In this document: in pieces, positions 1 to 8,112 of the stretch | How the letters are laid out: the number at the start of each line of letters is the position of its first letter | Numbering within the stretch: the first letter of the stretch is position 1 | From: a virus | Strand: one strand, 5' to 3' | DNA length: 27,983 nt | Virus record (IMG/VR): IMGVR_UViG_3300020430_001411 | Coordinates: 1 to 27,983 of that record | Made by a program: the position numbers and the translations under genes | The notes under the pieces: generated by a model | What the model was told of the DNA's origin: nothing | Seen by the model: the letters and a program-made list of their open reading frames with translations, nothing else | The model's database searches: none

Positions 1-2
1 GT

Positions 3-710
3 GGAGGAATAGGTTCTTTCATAGGACTACTTCCAGGACTGGGTGGGGCAATGGCTGACTGGTTAGCCTATGGTGCCACAGTGGCGGCCAATCCTAAAGA
101 AAAGTTTGGAGAAGGTAACGTGAAAGGTGTTGTCGGAGCCGAAGGAGCCAACAATGCTCAGAAAGCCTCTTCGTTCATTCCAACAGTTTTATTTGGTATC
201 CCAGGAGCACCATTCGCCGCAATATTGATGGGACTATTTTTATATCTAGGGATAGACCTAGGATCTCCTGATACATTTTATGACGACAGATTATTTGACA
301 GCATGACCTACGCATTCTTGCTAGGAACATTTATCACTGCTGTCGTTTGTTATGGACTGGCATATTTTGCAGGGTGGGTGACACGTATTCCATATGTGTA
401 TTACTTTCCTTTCATACTTGCTGTTATTGTTTGGGCAACCTTACAGTACACAGGCGGGTGGGAAGACCTTGCTGTACTTGTAGCATTCTCAATATTGGGA
501 TTGCTTTGTAAAAAATTCCAGGTCAGCAGGCCAGCACTGTTGATTGGGTACCTGTTAAGTGACAGGATATACAACCTCACTTACCAACTAACATCACTCC
601 ATTCAGTAAATGATTTAATCTCTAGACCACTCTTTATTTCTATAATGATCTGTGTTATACTTTTACTATATTGGGGAATAACAAAACGGAGTAGACTAAA
701 CTATGCTTAA
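3..710 (+). CDS. tctA: TctA-type tripartite tricarboxylate transporter large permease (C-terminal part)
   Basis: The reading frame is open to the left edge, so the start lies outside the window; an internal ATG at 51 is not the start. The visible 235 residues begin with the glycine-rich TctA signature GGIGSFIGLLPGLGGA. They continue with FGEGNVKGVVGAEGANNA and the FGIPGAPFAAILMG loop, both typical of TctA, and then several hydrophobic membrane segments to the end. In the family TctA is the roughly 12-helix permease that works with a periplasmic TctC and a small membrane TctB to import citrate or related carboxylates. The stop overlaps the start of the TctC-like gene by 8 bases, so the two are translationally coupled. 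No TctB gene is visible; it may lie upstream. The family call is firm, the substrate is unknown. Confidence 0.88.
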   Translation, partial: GGIGSFIGLLPGLGGAMADWLAYGATVAANPKEKFGEGNVKGVVGAEGANNAQKASSFIPTVLFGIPGAPFAAILMGLFLYLGIDLGSPDTFYDDRLFDSMTYAFLLGTFITAVVCYGLAYFAGWVTRIPYVYYFPFILAVIVWATLQYTGGWEDLAVLVAFSILGLLCKKFQVSRPALLIGYLLSDRIYNLTYQLTSLHSVNDLISRPLFISIMICVILLLYWGITKRSRLNYA

Positions 711-1749
711 GAAAATAATAATGGCTTTGTTTATAATGACAACAACAGCCATGGCAGATTTCAATTTAATCGTGCCACAAAAACCATCTGGTGGAACTTC
801 TGTGTGGGCACAGATAGTTGTAGCAGAATGGGAGAAACATCTAGGTGAGAAGATTAATCTTATCTACAAGCCAGGTGCAAGAGATCAACTGGGACCTAAT
901 GAGTTCCAAAACAAATTAAGATTCGACGACAAGACAATACTTGTATCACATGGTGGTAACGGTATATCATATCTTGTTGAACCTGTTGATTACAATTATT
1001 TAGATTGGGAATCAATTGGACAAATGAATCTAAACATAATTGTGGGTGCAAGAAACAAAGCCGATACCAAAAACGGTCCTATACAGTTTCCATCAGGATC
1101 TGGTATGACGCCAGAAGTAATGGCTATTGTAATGTTACTGACAGGACCAAACGGTGACCCTATCAAAACATTTGAGGAAAAAGTGGTATGGGTAAAAGGA
1201 ATGAAAGGCTCTGAGAGAAGACTAGCATTTATCCGAGGTGACCTAAACGCAACCAGGGAGAACCCTGCCGCATACAAGAAACACGTCATACCTGTAATTG
1301 AAAAGGGAGACGCTTACACATGGTTCCATCATGGACTACTTGATGTAAGCACAGGACAACACGGGAAGGATCCTAACTTCAGTGAACCTACGTTTGAGGC
1401 TTTGTATGAAGCAACATATGGAGTTGCGCCACGTGGTGACTTCTACGATGCATATAAACTTGTAAAGAGTTGGAGAGATGCACTTCAAAAAGCATTTTGG
1501 GTCAACTCAGGCAATCCAAACAAAGACAAACTTGTTGCCGCCTTAAACAAAATGATTAAAGATCCAGAGTCAGTTGCCGCTATAGAAAAAAAAGTTGGCA
1601 AATACGAATGGAGAACAGGAGTAGAAGGTGATGACGCAGTAAGAACACTAAAGTCATTTATAACACCTGAAGCACTTAAAACTTTGGCAGATTTCAAAAG
1701 TAAGCAGTTGGGTTATAATACTGTATACAAAGAAGAACTGACAAAATAA
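703..1749 (+). CDS. tctC: TctC/Bug-family periplasmic tricarboxylate-binding protein
   Basis: A 348-residue protein with a Sec signal peptide: MLKKIIMALFIMTTTAMA, with a likely cleavage after AMA at about residue 18. The mature part begins with DFNLIVPQKPSGGTSVWAQ, which matches the 'P...GG..D..AR' opening of TctC/Bug solute-binding proteins, followed by a family-like GARDQLGPNEF segment. Its length is somewhat above the usual 300-330. It overlaps the upstream TctA-like permease by 8 bases, which fits a binding protein feeding that permease. The ligand cannot be told from sequence. The protein is divergent from bacterial TctC, so the call rests on the N-terminal motif, the signal peptide and the neighbour. 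Confidence 0.75.
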   Translation: MLKKIIMALFIMTTTAMADFNLIVPQKPSGGTSVWAQIVVAEWEKHLGEKINLIYKPGARDQLGPNEFQNKLRFDDKTILVSHGGNGISYLVEPVDYNYLDWESIGQMNLNIIVGARNKADTKNGPIQFPSGSGMTPEVMAIVMLLTGPNGDPIKTFEEKVVWVKGMKGSERRLAFIRGDLNATRENPAAYKKHVIPVIEKGDAYTWFHHGLLDVSTGQHGKDPNFSEPTFEALYEATYGVAPRGDFYDAYKLVKSWRDALQKAFWVNSGNPNKDKLVAALNKMIKDPESVAAIEKKVGKYEWRTGVEGDDAVRTLKSFITPEALKTLADFKSKQLGYNTVYKEELTK

Positions 1750-2321
1750 TGTATATACTTTTTACTGGTGCACCAGGATCAAAATGGAGCAGTGTAGCCG
1801 CAAACATTTATAGGTCATCTGACATTGATCAATCTGATGGCACCAGTGAAAGGGCATACAAAAAAGATGTAGTAAGACACATAGGATCATACTTTGATCC
1901 AGGTATGGAGTTTAGAAATACCAGAGACAACTGGGATCTGCCTTTCTCAGGTAAGGGTAAAAGAATTATCAAATCACATACATTTGCACACGAACTTGAT
2001 GAACTTTCCACGTTGGGTTATCCGATTGTGATGGTATATCGTAATGACATCGAATGTCTTAAATGGTGGATAGATGCTGGTGGATTCAGTATTACATACC
2101 CCGATTACAGTTATTTCAAAGATCAAGAAACAATGTGGACTCATATACAATCTGAGAACAAAGACATAATGCAGTTTATCAAAGACAATCAAGACAGGGT
2201 AACTTGTCTGGCAGACAACGTGGACCTTTGTAGAGCACTCAATATTAGTTTTCCTCACACCAAAGGCAGGATACATAATTACGAACAAAACGATATCAAA
2301 GTTTACTTGTACAAACAATGA
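1749..2321 (+). CDS. Sulfotransferase-like P-loop protein
   Basis: 190 residues. The N-terminus MYILFTGAPGSKWS resembles the 5'-phosphosulfate-binding loop of PAPS-dependent sulfotransferases. The central segments RIIKSHTFAHEL and PIVMVYRNDIECLKWW resemble the 3'-phosphate-binding region, where an Arg follows a hydrophobic strand. Sulfotransferase-like proteins of this size are frequent in marine T4-like phages. The start shares one base with the TctC stop and the end overlaps the methyltransferase start by 4 bases, so the gene is part of one operon. The acceptor is unknown. It could instead be a different P-loop kinase, because no Walker B or lid is obvious. Confidence 0.55.
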   Translation: MYILFTGAPGSKWSSVAANIYRSSDIDQSDGTSERAYKKDVVRHIGSYFDPGMEFRNTRDNWDLPFSGKGKRIIKSHTFAHELDELSTLGYPIVMVYRNDIECLKWWIDAGGFSITYPDYSYFKDQETMWTHIQSENKDIMQFIKDNQDRVTCLADNVDLCRALNISFPHTKGRIHNYEQNDIKVYLYKQ

Positions 2322-2983
2322 ACAAAAAAATCTTTGCAAAATTATTAGGATACAGTCAAAACAATCTCTCAAAAATTACACAACCTTGGATCAAAGAAAC
2401 ATTTGGTGTTGAAGTAAAACGGTGTGACACTTTAGAACAATATTCAGAAGCAATAGACGATGCCTGCCTACACAAATACTTTTCCAAGTATTGGCAGAAC
2501 GACATGAAGAAATGGAAGTATTCTGGACTTGCATTAATAGACGAAGTAAACAATCTTAAACCAAGGGCGGTGCTTGATGTAGGCTGTGGATACAATGAAT
2601 TCAGAGGCAAGATAAACAATCTAGTGGGTATCGATCCTTACAACAAAAATGCAGATTTAGAAGTTGGCACTTTAGAGTACAAAACTGACAAACTTTTTGA
2701 TGTGATACTTTGTCTAGGTTCGGTGAATTTTGGTAGCAAAGAAAAAATAATCGCTGAGGTTGGCAGGTGTGTGCAGTTACTTGCAAAAAATGGTATTATG
2801 TTCTTTCGGGTCAATCCTGGATTATCACATGACAAGCCAGAAGCAGACTGGATTGAGTTTTTTACATGGAACGTGCCATTTATAATAGAACTATCCGAGA
2901 TGTACAACTTAAAAATACTAGATATACGTGATGATACCAATCAACGTAAGTATTTTGTGTATAAAAAGCAACAGACCCAATAG
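2318..2983 (+). CDS. Class I SAM-dependent methyltransferase
   Basis: 221 residues. Motif I is AVLDVGCG at about residues 84-91, followed by the acidic strand LVGIDPYN at about 102-109, the DVILCLGSVNFG motif IV-like segment and GIMFFRVNPG. This is the order expected for a Rossmann-fold methyltransferase. The ATG overlaps the previous stop by 4 bases (ATGA). No target-recognition domain is visible, so a small molecule, glycan or protein substrate is more likely than DNA, but that is inference. Neighbouring sulfotransferase- and amidinotransferase-like genes suggest a small modification cluster. Confidence 0.75.
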   Translation: MNKKIFAKLLGYSQNNLSKITQPWIKETFGVEVKRCDTLEQYSEAIDDACLHKYFSKYWQNDMKKWKYSGLALIDEVNNLKPRAVLDVGCGYNEFRGKINNLVGIDPYNKNADLEVGTLEYKTDKLFDVILCLGSVNFGSKEKIIAEVGRCVQLLAKNGIMFFRVNPGLSHDKPEADWIEFFTWNVPFIIELSEMYNLKILDIRDDTNQRKYFVYKKQQTQ

Positions 2984-2999
2984 ACTTTTGTTATTATTA

Positions 3000-3008
3000 T
3001 GTTATAAT
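3000..3008 (+). promoter_or_regulatory. Putative extended -10 promoter (TGTTATAAT)
   Basis: TGT followed by a perfect TATAAT lies 18 bases before the ATG at 3027. It sits in one of the few non-coding gaps of this region, directly after the methyltransferase stop. No good -35 element is present at 17 bases. The TGn extension is also seen in two other early-type promoters in this window. Confidence 0.4.
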
Positions 3009-3026
3009 AAGAAGTAAATACCTTTG

Positions 3027-3326
3027 ATGCAAAAACACACAAAAAGTCTATTAGAAGAACTGAGCTCTATGCCTCTAAAAAGAGACAAGGAAGAGGTCGT
3101 TGAAAGTAGAGCATCTCACATATTAGAGAGTGCGATTCGACTAATGACATACATTAGAGAAAACTTTGATCAGGACACAGCGTTCAAGTTGGAAAAAAAG
3201 TTCAATTCCGCACTTAAGAATATGGACGCTTCCAAGTTCACCAAAGGGGTGGCACGGATCAAGGAGAACAAAGATATCAAAAACAATGTGTTAAAGATCA
3301 AGGACGGCGAATATCAGGAGGAGTAG
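3027..3326 (+). CDS. Conserved phage hypothetical protein (helical, 99 aa)
   Basis: I do not recognise a function. The ATG at 3027 is preferred over the in-frame TTG at 3024. The protein opens with KHTKSLLEELSSMPLKRDKEEVVESRASHILESAIRL. Its highly charged, alternating hydrophobic pattern predicts helices throughout, with no membrane segment. Small proteins with this opening (LLEEL ... RDK ... VESRA) are, from memory, common in T4-like marine phages. The stop codon shares its last base with the GTG start of the amidinotransferase gene, so the two are coupled. Confidence 0.65.
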   Translation: MQKHTKSLLEELSSMPLKRDKEEVVESRASHILESAIRLMTYIRENFDQDTAFKLEKKFNSALKNMDASKFTKGVARIKENKDIKNNVLKIKDGEYQEE

Positions 3327-4354
3327 TGCCTGGTAAAATTAAAATATCAACACACTCCCCATTTCAACCCTTAGAAGCAGTGTTAGTCGGGCAAGGTGTC
3401 AGTGACAACTTTTTTGACTGGGTATCAGATTCACGGGTGCGTGATCCTTTGAATAAAATCGTGCGTGAAACTAGAGAGGACTTGGACAATATCAAACGCA
3501 TCTGTCAGCAATTTGGAGCGGAAGTTTATCAAACTGATCCGCTGGAATACAACACATCTTTATTGAAAAATGCAGAAGCATTGCCTGTGCCACCTATTCA
3601 ACCAAGAGATGTGCATCTTACACTGGCCGACAAAGTGTACTGTACATCCACTGAGCCGGCATGGCGATACATTTATGACATTGTTGATGATTCGAGCATA
3701 ATAAATTTGTTTGATCTCGCATACACATCAGGAAATCAATACGCAGGCGGCGAAATGATAAACGGTGCCAACTGTTACAGGCTTGGTGACACAATTATAA
3801 TACCACACATGGTTGATCCTGGTATGAGGAAGTTCGGAACAGAGTTCTTTGAAAGCAGAGGTTACAATGTGATAATGACAAATGATGAAGGGCATTCGGA
3901 TGGTTGCATGTCGGTTCTTAAACCAGGGGTTCTTGTATCGATAATGGACGTAATGAATTATAAAAAAACTTTTCCCAATTGGGAAGTGCTTACAATCAAA
4001 GAACAAGGATGGGCCAAAGTGCAGGGTTGGTTGGACTTTAAAAATAACAGTAAAGGCCGATGGTGGGTTGAAGGCGAGGAGACGAACGAGTACCTAACCC
4101 ACTTTGTGGACAAGTGGCTTAACAATTGGGTTGGTCTTGTTGAAGAAACTGTGTTTGATGTGAACATGTTCAGTCTATCTGAGGATGTTGTATTAGTTAA
4201 CAATTACAACGCAGAAGTGTTTGCATATTTCAAAAAGCATAAGATAGAACCTGTGATATGCCCAATCAGGCATAGGTATTTTTGGGACGGTGGCCTGCAT
4301 TGTTTCACACTTGACCTGAGACGTAAAGGTGGTAAGGAGAAATATTTCGCATGA
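3326..4354 (+). CDS. Amidinotransferase-family protein
   Basis: 342 residues. It starts at GTG with a strong AGGAGG Shine-Dalgarno at about 3316-3323, which lies in the end of the previous gene. The features of the arginine:glycine amidinotransferase / arginine deiminase (GME) superfamily appear in order: FQPLEAVLVG at the N-terminus, PPIQPRD at 89-94, GGE at 141-143, HSDG with His190 and Asp192, and GGLHCFTLDLR with the nucleophile Cys326. All catalytic residues are therefore present and the length fits an amidinotransferase. These enzymes move an amidino group from arginine to an amine via a cysteine adduct, or hydrolyse it. The acceptor cannot be told from the sequence. The end overlaps the next gene by 4 bases. 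Confidence 0.8.
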   Translation: MPGKIKISTHSPFQPLEAVLVGQGVSDNFFDWVSDSRVRDPLNKIVRETREDLDNIKRICQQFGAEVYQTDPLEYNTSLLKNAEALPVPPIQPRDVHLTLADKVYCTSTEPAWRYIYDIVDDSSIINLFDLAYTSGNQYAGGEMINGANCYRLGDTIIIPHMVDPGMRKFGTEFFESRGYNVIMTNDEGHSDGCMSVLKPGVLVSIMDVMNYKKTFPNWEVLTIKEQGWAKVQGWLDFKNNSKGRWWVEGEETNEYLTHFVDKWLNNWVGLVEETVFDVNMFSLSEDVVLVNNYNAEVFAYFKKHKIEPVICPIRHRYFWDGGLHCFTLDLRRKGGKEKYFA

Positions 4355-5022
4355 AGTTGTTAGGAGTAGCAGGATCGAATGTTGCATACATTGGTATGGT
4401 CATAAACAAATTGCCAATAACTAAGACACTTACCTATCACGGCCAATACTATGATTCGAAGAGAAATAAAACGCCAAGGTTTGGCTATATTCATGATATG
4501 GCATCGCAGGATAGGGATATAAAAATTGCATTTGACTTTTGGCAGGAGTTGCCGGTTATTAATTGGCATGTCAAATTTAGATTGCATCCTCAAACAAATT
4601 ATGATGCCAGAGTCGGTGAACGATGGAATCGCCAGCAGAAGCCATTATGGAATGCATACGATGACTTATGGGAATCTAGGTCTATACTTAGGTGGACTAG
4701 CACTTGGTTGAACGATCCCTATATGAAATCTAATGCAGATAACATTGGCAAAATTTTCCATGGGACATGTTTATATGAAGGCTACGAATCTGCCCGTGCT
4801 GAATTTAAAAAATTTGACATTGATTACACAAAAGATTCATATGACAGTTGGAGGGAGAGTCAGAATGTGGTGTTAGAATATTGGCAACAAGTCAAAGATG
4901 CAGTGAATGTGGAAAAGGCTAGGAAATTAGGGACACAGACCTTAACTGGAGTTGCACTTGGAATGATTGCATCTAAAAACAAAATTACCGAAGACGAAGT
5001 GTGGGAAACTTACCTTAAATAA
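4351..5022 (+). CDS. Hypothetical protein (223 aa)
   Basis: I do not recognise this protein. It is soluble, tryptophan- and tyrosine-rich (WQELPVINWHVKFRLHP, WRESQNVVLEYWQQV), with a helical C-terminus ending GVALGMIASKNKITEDEVWETYLK. It overlaps the amidinotransferase gene by 4 bases (ATGA) and ends 4 bases before the next start, so it is in the same transcription unit. No catalytic motif stands out. A role linked to the amidinotransferase is possible only by association. Confidence 0.6.
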   Translation: MKLLGVAGSNVAYIGMVINKLPITKTLTYHGQYYDSKRNKTPRFGYIHDMASQDRDIKIAFDFWQELPVINWHVKFRLHPQTNYDARVGERWNRQQKPLWNAYDDLWESRSILRWTSTWLNDPYMKSNADNIGKIFHGTCLYEGYESARAEFKKFDIDYTKDSYDSWRESQNVVLEYWQQVKDAVNVEKARKLGTQTLTGVALGMIASKNKITEDEVWETYLK

Positions 5023-5026
5023 AGTT

Positions 5027-6241
5027 ATGATAATAGAAGACATTTTAAACGAATTCAAACGAACACATTTGGAGCACATAGAAGATATCGTAATTACGGA
5101 CGGTTATGAAGGTGGTAAAGCGGTAGTTGAATATTTTAGAGGATTACTGTTAACATTAAAAGGCACTAGTTCCGAGGCAATGAGTGTTTCTGTGAAGTGG
5201 GATGGAGCACCAGCGGTGGTATGTGGGACCAATCCAGACAATGGAAAATTTTTCGTTGGCACTAAATCTGTATTTGCCCAGAATGCCAAAATAAATTATA
5301 CCAAGCGGGACATTGCCAACAATCACGGCACGGATGATCTTGGACAAAAATTATTGAAGTGTCTTGTGCATTTGAAAAAATTAAACATTACCGGTGTTGT
5401 ACAGGGTGATTTGCTTTTCACAGATGAAGACATTACTAGGAGAAACATCGACGGTAAGCCACATTTGACTTTTAATCCTAACACAATTACCTATGCTGTT
5501 CCTGAGGGTGGCGACCTTGGCAACAAAATTGACAGGGCAAAAGTAGGTATCATATTTCACACTACCTACACGGGAGACAACATTGCCGACATGAATGCAA
5601 AAGGTGGAGCCGATGTTAGTGGCTTTACAGAAAGTCCTGATGTTTTCTTTGACAATGCCACCTATAAAGATGTATCTGGCAGTGCGAAGTTTACAGACGA
5701 AGAGACCAAAAAATTTGTTGGCGGCATTGAAAGACTTGAACAATTGCTCGGCAATGTGCCTAACAATCTATCTAGTGTGCTTGGACAAAACCAGGATTTC
5801 ATTCCTACCTTTCAGATGTACATAAACGCAATGGTCAAGCAAGGCCAACTACCATCAGATGTGAACAAGTTCTTACAGGGCTATAGAAAATTTTACGATG
5901 ATCGAATTCAAAAACAGATGTCAGCTCTGAAGGCACAGAAAGCCTTACAACTGAGGCAGGATAAAATTAAACAGATGCCTGTCTTCCTTAGTAAAGCCAA
6001 AAAACCATTGCAGGCCATGTTGACTTTTTATAAAGCGGTGCAGACAATGAAAGCATTTGTTCTAAAGAAAATGAATCAAGCAATGGCCATTGGATCATTC
6101 TCACAGACCGATAGTGGCTTGAAGGTCACCGAGCCGGAAGGATTTGTTGCAGTTGATAAGTCTGGCAATGCAGTAAAACTTGTTGATAGGTTAGGATTCT
6201 CAAGAAGGAATCTTACCGCTGTCAGCAAATTCAAGAAATAG
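5027..6241 (+). CDS. Conserved phage protein with nucleotidyltransferase (ligase-like) motifs
   Basis: 404 residues. The ATG at 5027 is chosen because it follows the previous stop by 4 bases; a longer frame from 4967 would run into that gene. Residues 55-64 read VSVKWDGAPA, which matches motif I (KxDG) of DNA/RNA ligases and capping enzymes with Lys57 as candidate AMP acceptor. Further candidates follow in order: GTKS at 78-81, VVQGDLLF at 124-131 (III-like), VGIIFHTTY at 173-181 (IIIa-like), EGFVAV at 371-376 (IV-like) and AVKLVDR at 382-388 (V-like). A lysine- and glutamine-rich helical insertion of about 170 residues separates IIIa from IV. The SVKWDGxPA protein family is, from memory, widespread in T4-like marine phages as an unknown (a DUF6267-type protein). 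Ligase activity is inference. Confidence 0.72.
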   Translation: MIIEDILNEFKRTHLEHIEDIVITDGYEGGKAVVEYFRGLLLTLKGTSSEAMSVSVKWDGAPAVVCGTNPDNGKFFVGTKSVFAQNAKINYTKRDIANNHGTDDLGQKLLKCLVHLKKLNITGVVQGDLLFTDEDITRRNIDGKPHLTFNPNTITYAVPEGGDLGNKIDRAKVGIIFHTTYTGDNIADMNAKGGADVSGFTESPDVFFDNATYKDVSGSAKFTDEETKKFVGGIERLEQLLGNVPNNLSSVLGQNQDFIPTFQMYINAMVKQGQLPSDVNKFLQGYRKFYDDRIQKQMSALKAQKALQLRQDKIKQMPVFLSKAKKPLQAMLTFYKAVQTMKAFVLKKMNQAMAIGSFSQTDSGLKVTEPEGFVAVDKSGNAVKLVDRLGFSRRNLTAVSKFKK

Positions 6242-7312
6242 GTTAACGGTTTTATTGATTTCCTTGCCCAGTGCAACTGGATTAAACATCAAGTCGTAAT
6301 TGTGTTGTCTCAAGGCCTTGGTCTGTAAATAGATATCATGCCATTTTTTATTTCCGGCGTTGACCTTGCTAACATTGTTATCACATAAACGGCTTTTCAA
6401 ATCCTGTAGAAGTGATGCAATCTTTTGTATTCTTTTATCTCTATCACGTTCTATATCATATGTCTCGTCTATGAATGACGCAAAAGTTTTGAATCCCATC
6501 TCTCTTAACTTCTGTAGGTACAGATAGTTACCATGCACCACAAATATGTGTTGTGCCATTATTGGTTTCCAAATTTTTTCAGTCATAAAGATATCATTGT
6601 TATTATCATTTGTTTCAGACACTATTGAACACACTGTATCAATATACGGCAGTTCCGTTATGTCTTGATCTTTTCCAAATCTAGGATAATCTTCGGGGTC
6701 GATGCCTGGTAGCTCATATTCTTTCGGTAGGCGTCTTTTTGTGGGTCCTTCAATGAATGTGTGTATGCTGTTTTCTAAAACGTTGTGTTCTATCAATTCG
6801 TTATAAAGTTTTACCCTGTGTGGCCTTGGTTGCTTGTTTAGATAAAGGAAGTCATGTTTCTTATGCCAATAACTTCCGTCATGGTCATGAGTAAAATTGA
6901 ATTTGTTTGATTTATGTTTTTCATACATGTAGAACCAAAACCAACTGGTATCAGCAGTCCATTTCACATGTGCGATATCTATCTTTGGATATATGTCCGA
7001 ATTTTCAATGTTTTCTTTTGACTCCCACGGAGTGGCTTTGATGAATACAAAGCCTTGGCTATGGAGAAGTTTTACCCTATGCTTCAGTGTGTCGTCGTAC
7101 TCAGGATTGAATGCCAACCCGGCATTGGCAGTGCGGCAGTCTATCACGGCAAATTTCCTATCATAAGTGTCCAAATCATAATTGTGCAGTGAGAAGTATT
7201 CTCCTGTCATATCAAAAGACTGATTTGGTAAAGTATGATGATTTATAAAATTTTCGAGATCCAAATGATAGCCCGATTTCATTATGTCTGTAAGAATAAA
7301 GTTACGTTGCAT
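6200..7312 (-). CDS. Fucosyltransferase-like glycosyltransferase (GT10-type C-terminus)
   Basis: 370 residues on the minus strand, the only long minus-strand gene of the window. The C-terminal half contains SIVSETNDNNNDIFMTEKIWKPIMAQHIFVVHGN and LREMGFKTFASFIDETYD. This is the 'S.E......TEKi.kP......v..g......l...GF.tF' pattern of GT10 fucosyltransferase-like proteins that bind a GDP-sugar. The N-terminal half is not recognised. An alternative start is the ATG at codon 11. The 3' end overlaps the convergent upstream gene by 42 bases, and the 5' end is 19 bases from the divergent gene at 7332. The donor sugar and acceptor are unknown; phage glycan or host surface modification is possible. Confidence 0.6.
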   Translation of the reverse strand: MQRNFILTDIMKSGYHLDLENFINHHTLPNQSFDMTGEYFSLHNYDLDTYDRKFAVIDCRTANAGLAFNPEYDDTLKHRVKLLHSQGFVFIKATPWESKENIENSDIYPKIDIAHVKWTADTSWFWFYMYEKHKSNKFNFTHDHDGSYWHKKHDFLYLNKQPRPHRVKLYNELIEHNVLENSIHTFIEGPTKRRLPKEYELPGIDPEDYPRFGKDQDITELPYIDTVCSIVSETNDNNNDIFMTEKIWKPIMAQHIFVVHGNYLYLQKLREMGFKTFASFIDETYDIERDRDKRIQKIASLLQDLKSRLCDNNVSKVNAGNKKWHDIYLQTKALRQHNYDLMFNPVALGKEINKTVNLFLEFADSGKIPS

Positions 7313-7318
7313 ATTCTC

Positions 7319-7326
7319 AATAAATA
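7319..7326 (+). promoter_or_regulatory. Putative T4-type late promoter AATAAATA
   Basis: AATAAATA followed by C lies 5 bases before the ATG at 7332. It matches the T4-type late promoter core TATAAATA at seven of eight positions. A start point 6-7 bases downstream would fall on the ATG itself and give a nearly leaderless mRNA. Confidence 0.5.
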
Positions 7327-7331
7327 CTAAT

Positions 7332-7898
7332 ATGTTGACACCATTTCTAAAGTATGTATCAGAAGGTAAAGTGATTAGGCGGCATAGTGACTTGCAGAGA
7401 TTCAGTTTTCCCGAAGTTACCGAGAGGATCTATTTAAGTTTTTTAGCCCTTGCAGTGTTGAGCCAAAACAGCGACACAAAGTCTTTTGCCAAACAGTATG
7501 CCGATGACACAATGGCCAAGGGCACATTTGATCAAGTGAGAATGATAAACAATGATCTGGCAAACATGTTGGCGATTGTCTCTGGTGATCCTGAGATTAC
7601 AAAAAAACTTAAGAACAAGAATCAAGCACAAGCCATGCGACAGAGACAACCTGTGCCTGTGATGGCATTGCGAAGATACATGCACACATGGGAGGATCAT
7701 TACAAATATCTAACCATGCTTGAAAGAGCCTTGAACATTGTGGATGCCAATTACAAAAATGTGAGACGTGCAGTGGCTAACTTTTCAAGCCTAAATTCAA
7801 GAGCAAGGACCCAGGTATTGGGCAGACTTAATCAAATGCTGAGATCGAAACTACCATACACCGATATTCAAAAGAAATTCAAGGAATTGCAAAAATGA
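7332..7898 (+). CDS. Conserved phage hypothetical protein, probably virion-associated (188 aa)
   Basis: The ATG at 7332 is chosen over an upstream in-frame start at 7284 because the late-promoter motif lies directly before it and the protein then begins MLTPFLKYVSEGKVIRRH. The sequence is helical and basic, with LALAVLSQ, a QAMRQRQPVPVMALRRY stretch and a coiled C-terminus (TQVLGRLNQMLRSKLPYTDIQKKFKELQK). No catalytic motif or membrane segment is seen. The late promoter and the structural genes downstream suggest a virion or assembly role, which is inference. Its stop overlaps the next small gene (ATGA). Confidence 0.62.
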   Translation: MLTPFLKYVSEGKVIRRHSDLQRFSFPEVTERIYLSFLALAVLSQNSDTKSFAKQYADDTMAKGTFDQVRMINNDLANMLAIVSGDPEITKKLKNKNQAQAMRQRQPVPVMALRRYMHTWEDHYKYLTMLERALNIVDANYKNVRRAVANFSSLNSRARTQVLGRLNQMLRSKLPYTDIQKKFKELQK

Positions 7899-8017
7899 GC
7901 AAATTTGTTTGTGAGAAGTGCCTTTGTGAACCACACTGTAGAAAATCGTGTGATGAATGCAACGATTGTCCTGACTGCGACTGCAAAGAGTGCCAAAAAA
8001 GCACCAGATCGTTATAA
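7895..8017 (+). CDS. Cysteine-rich 40-residue protein (zinc-ribbon or metallothionein-like)
   Basis: The frame starts at an ATG that overlaps the previous stop (ATGA) and ends at TAA 8015-8017. It encodes 40 residues with ten cysteines at positions 6, 9, 11, 15, 19, 22, 25, 28, 30 and 33, arranged as CxxC, CxC and CxxxC pairs, plus one histidine at 14 and many acidic and basic residues. The density and spacing suggest metal binding rather than disulfides, because there is no signal peptide. Translational coupling to the upstream gene supports that it is expressed. The function is unknown. Confidence 0.6.
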   Translation: MSKFVCEKCLCEPHCRKSCDECNDCPDCDCKECQKSTRSL

Positions 8018-8042
8018 TACAGCATAATTTACCAAACTATAC

Positions 8043-8050
8043 TATAAATA
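8043..8050 (+). promoter_or_regulatory. T4-type late promoter TATAAATA
   Basis: An exact match to the T4 late promoter consensus, located 62 bases before the first gene of a three-gene operon with strong ribosome-binding sites. The predicted start at about 8056-8057 lies just before a perfect hairpin. Confidence 0.65.
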
Positions 8051-8058
8051 CACTTAAC

Positions 8059-8079
8059 ATGATGTCTGAGCGACATCAT
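8059..8079 (+). promoter_or_regulatory. 5' leader stem-loop of the structural operon
   Basis: ATGATGTC (8059-8066) pairs perfectly with GACATCAT (8072-8079) around the loop TGAGC. It would form at the very 5' end of the late transcript started from TATAAATA. Such 5'-terminal hairpins are known to stabilise mRNA. It lies between the promoter and the strong ribosome-binding site. Confidence 0.5.
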
Positions 8080-8112
8080 AGTCATTTTATCAGATAACAA
8101 GGAGGATTAAAA

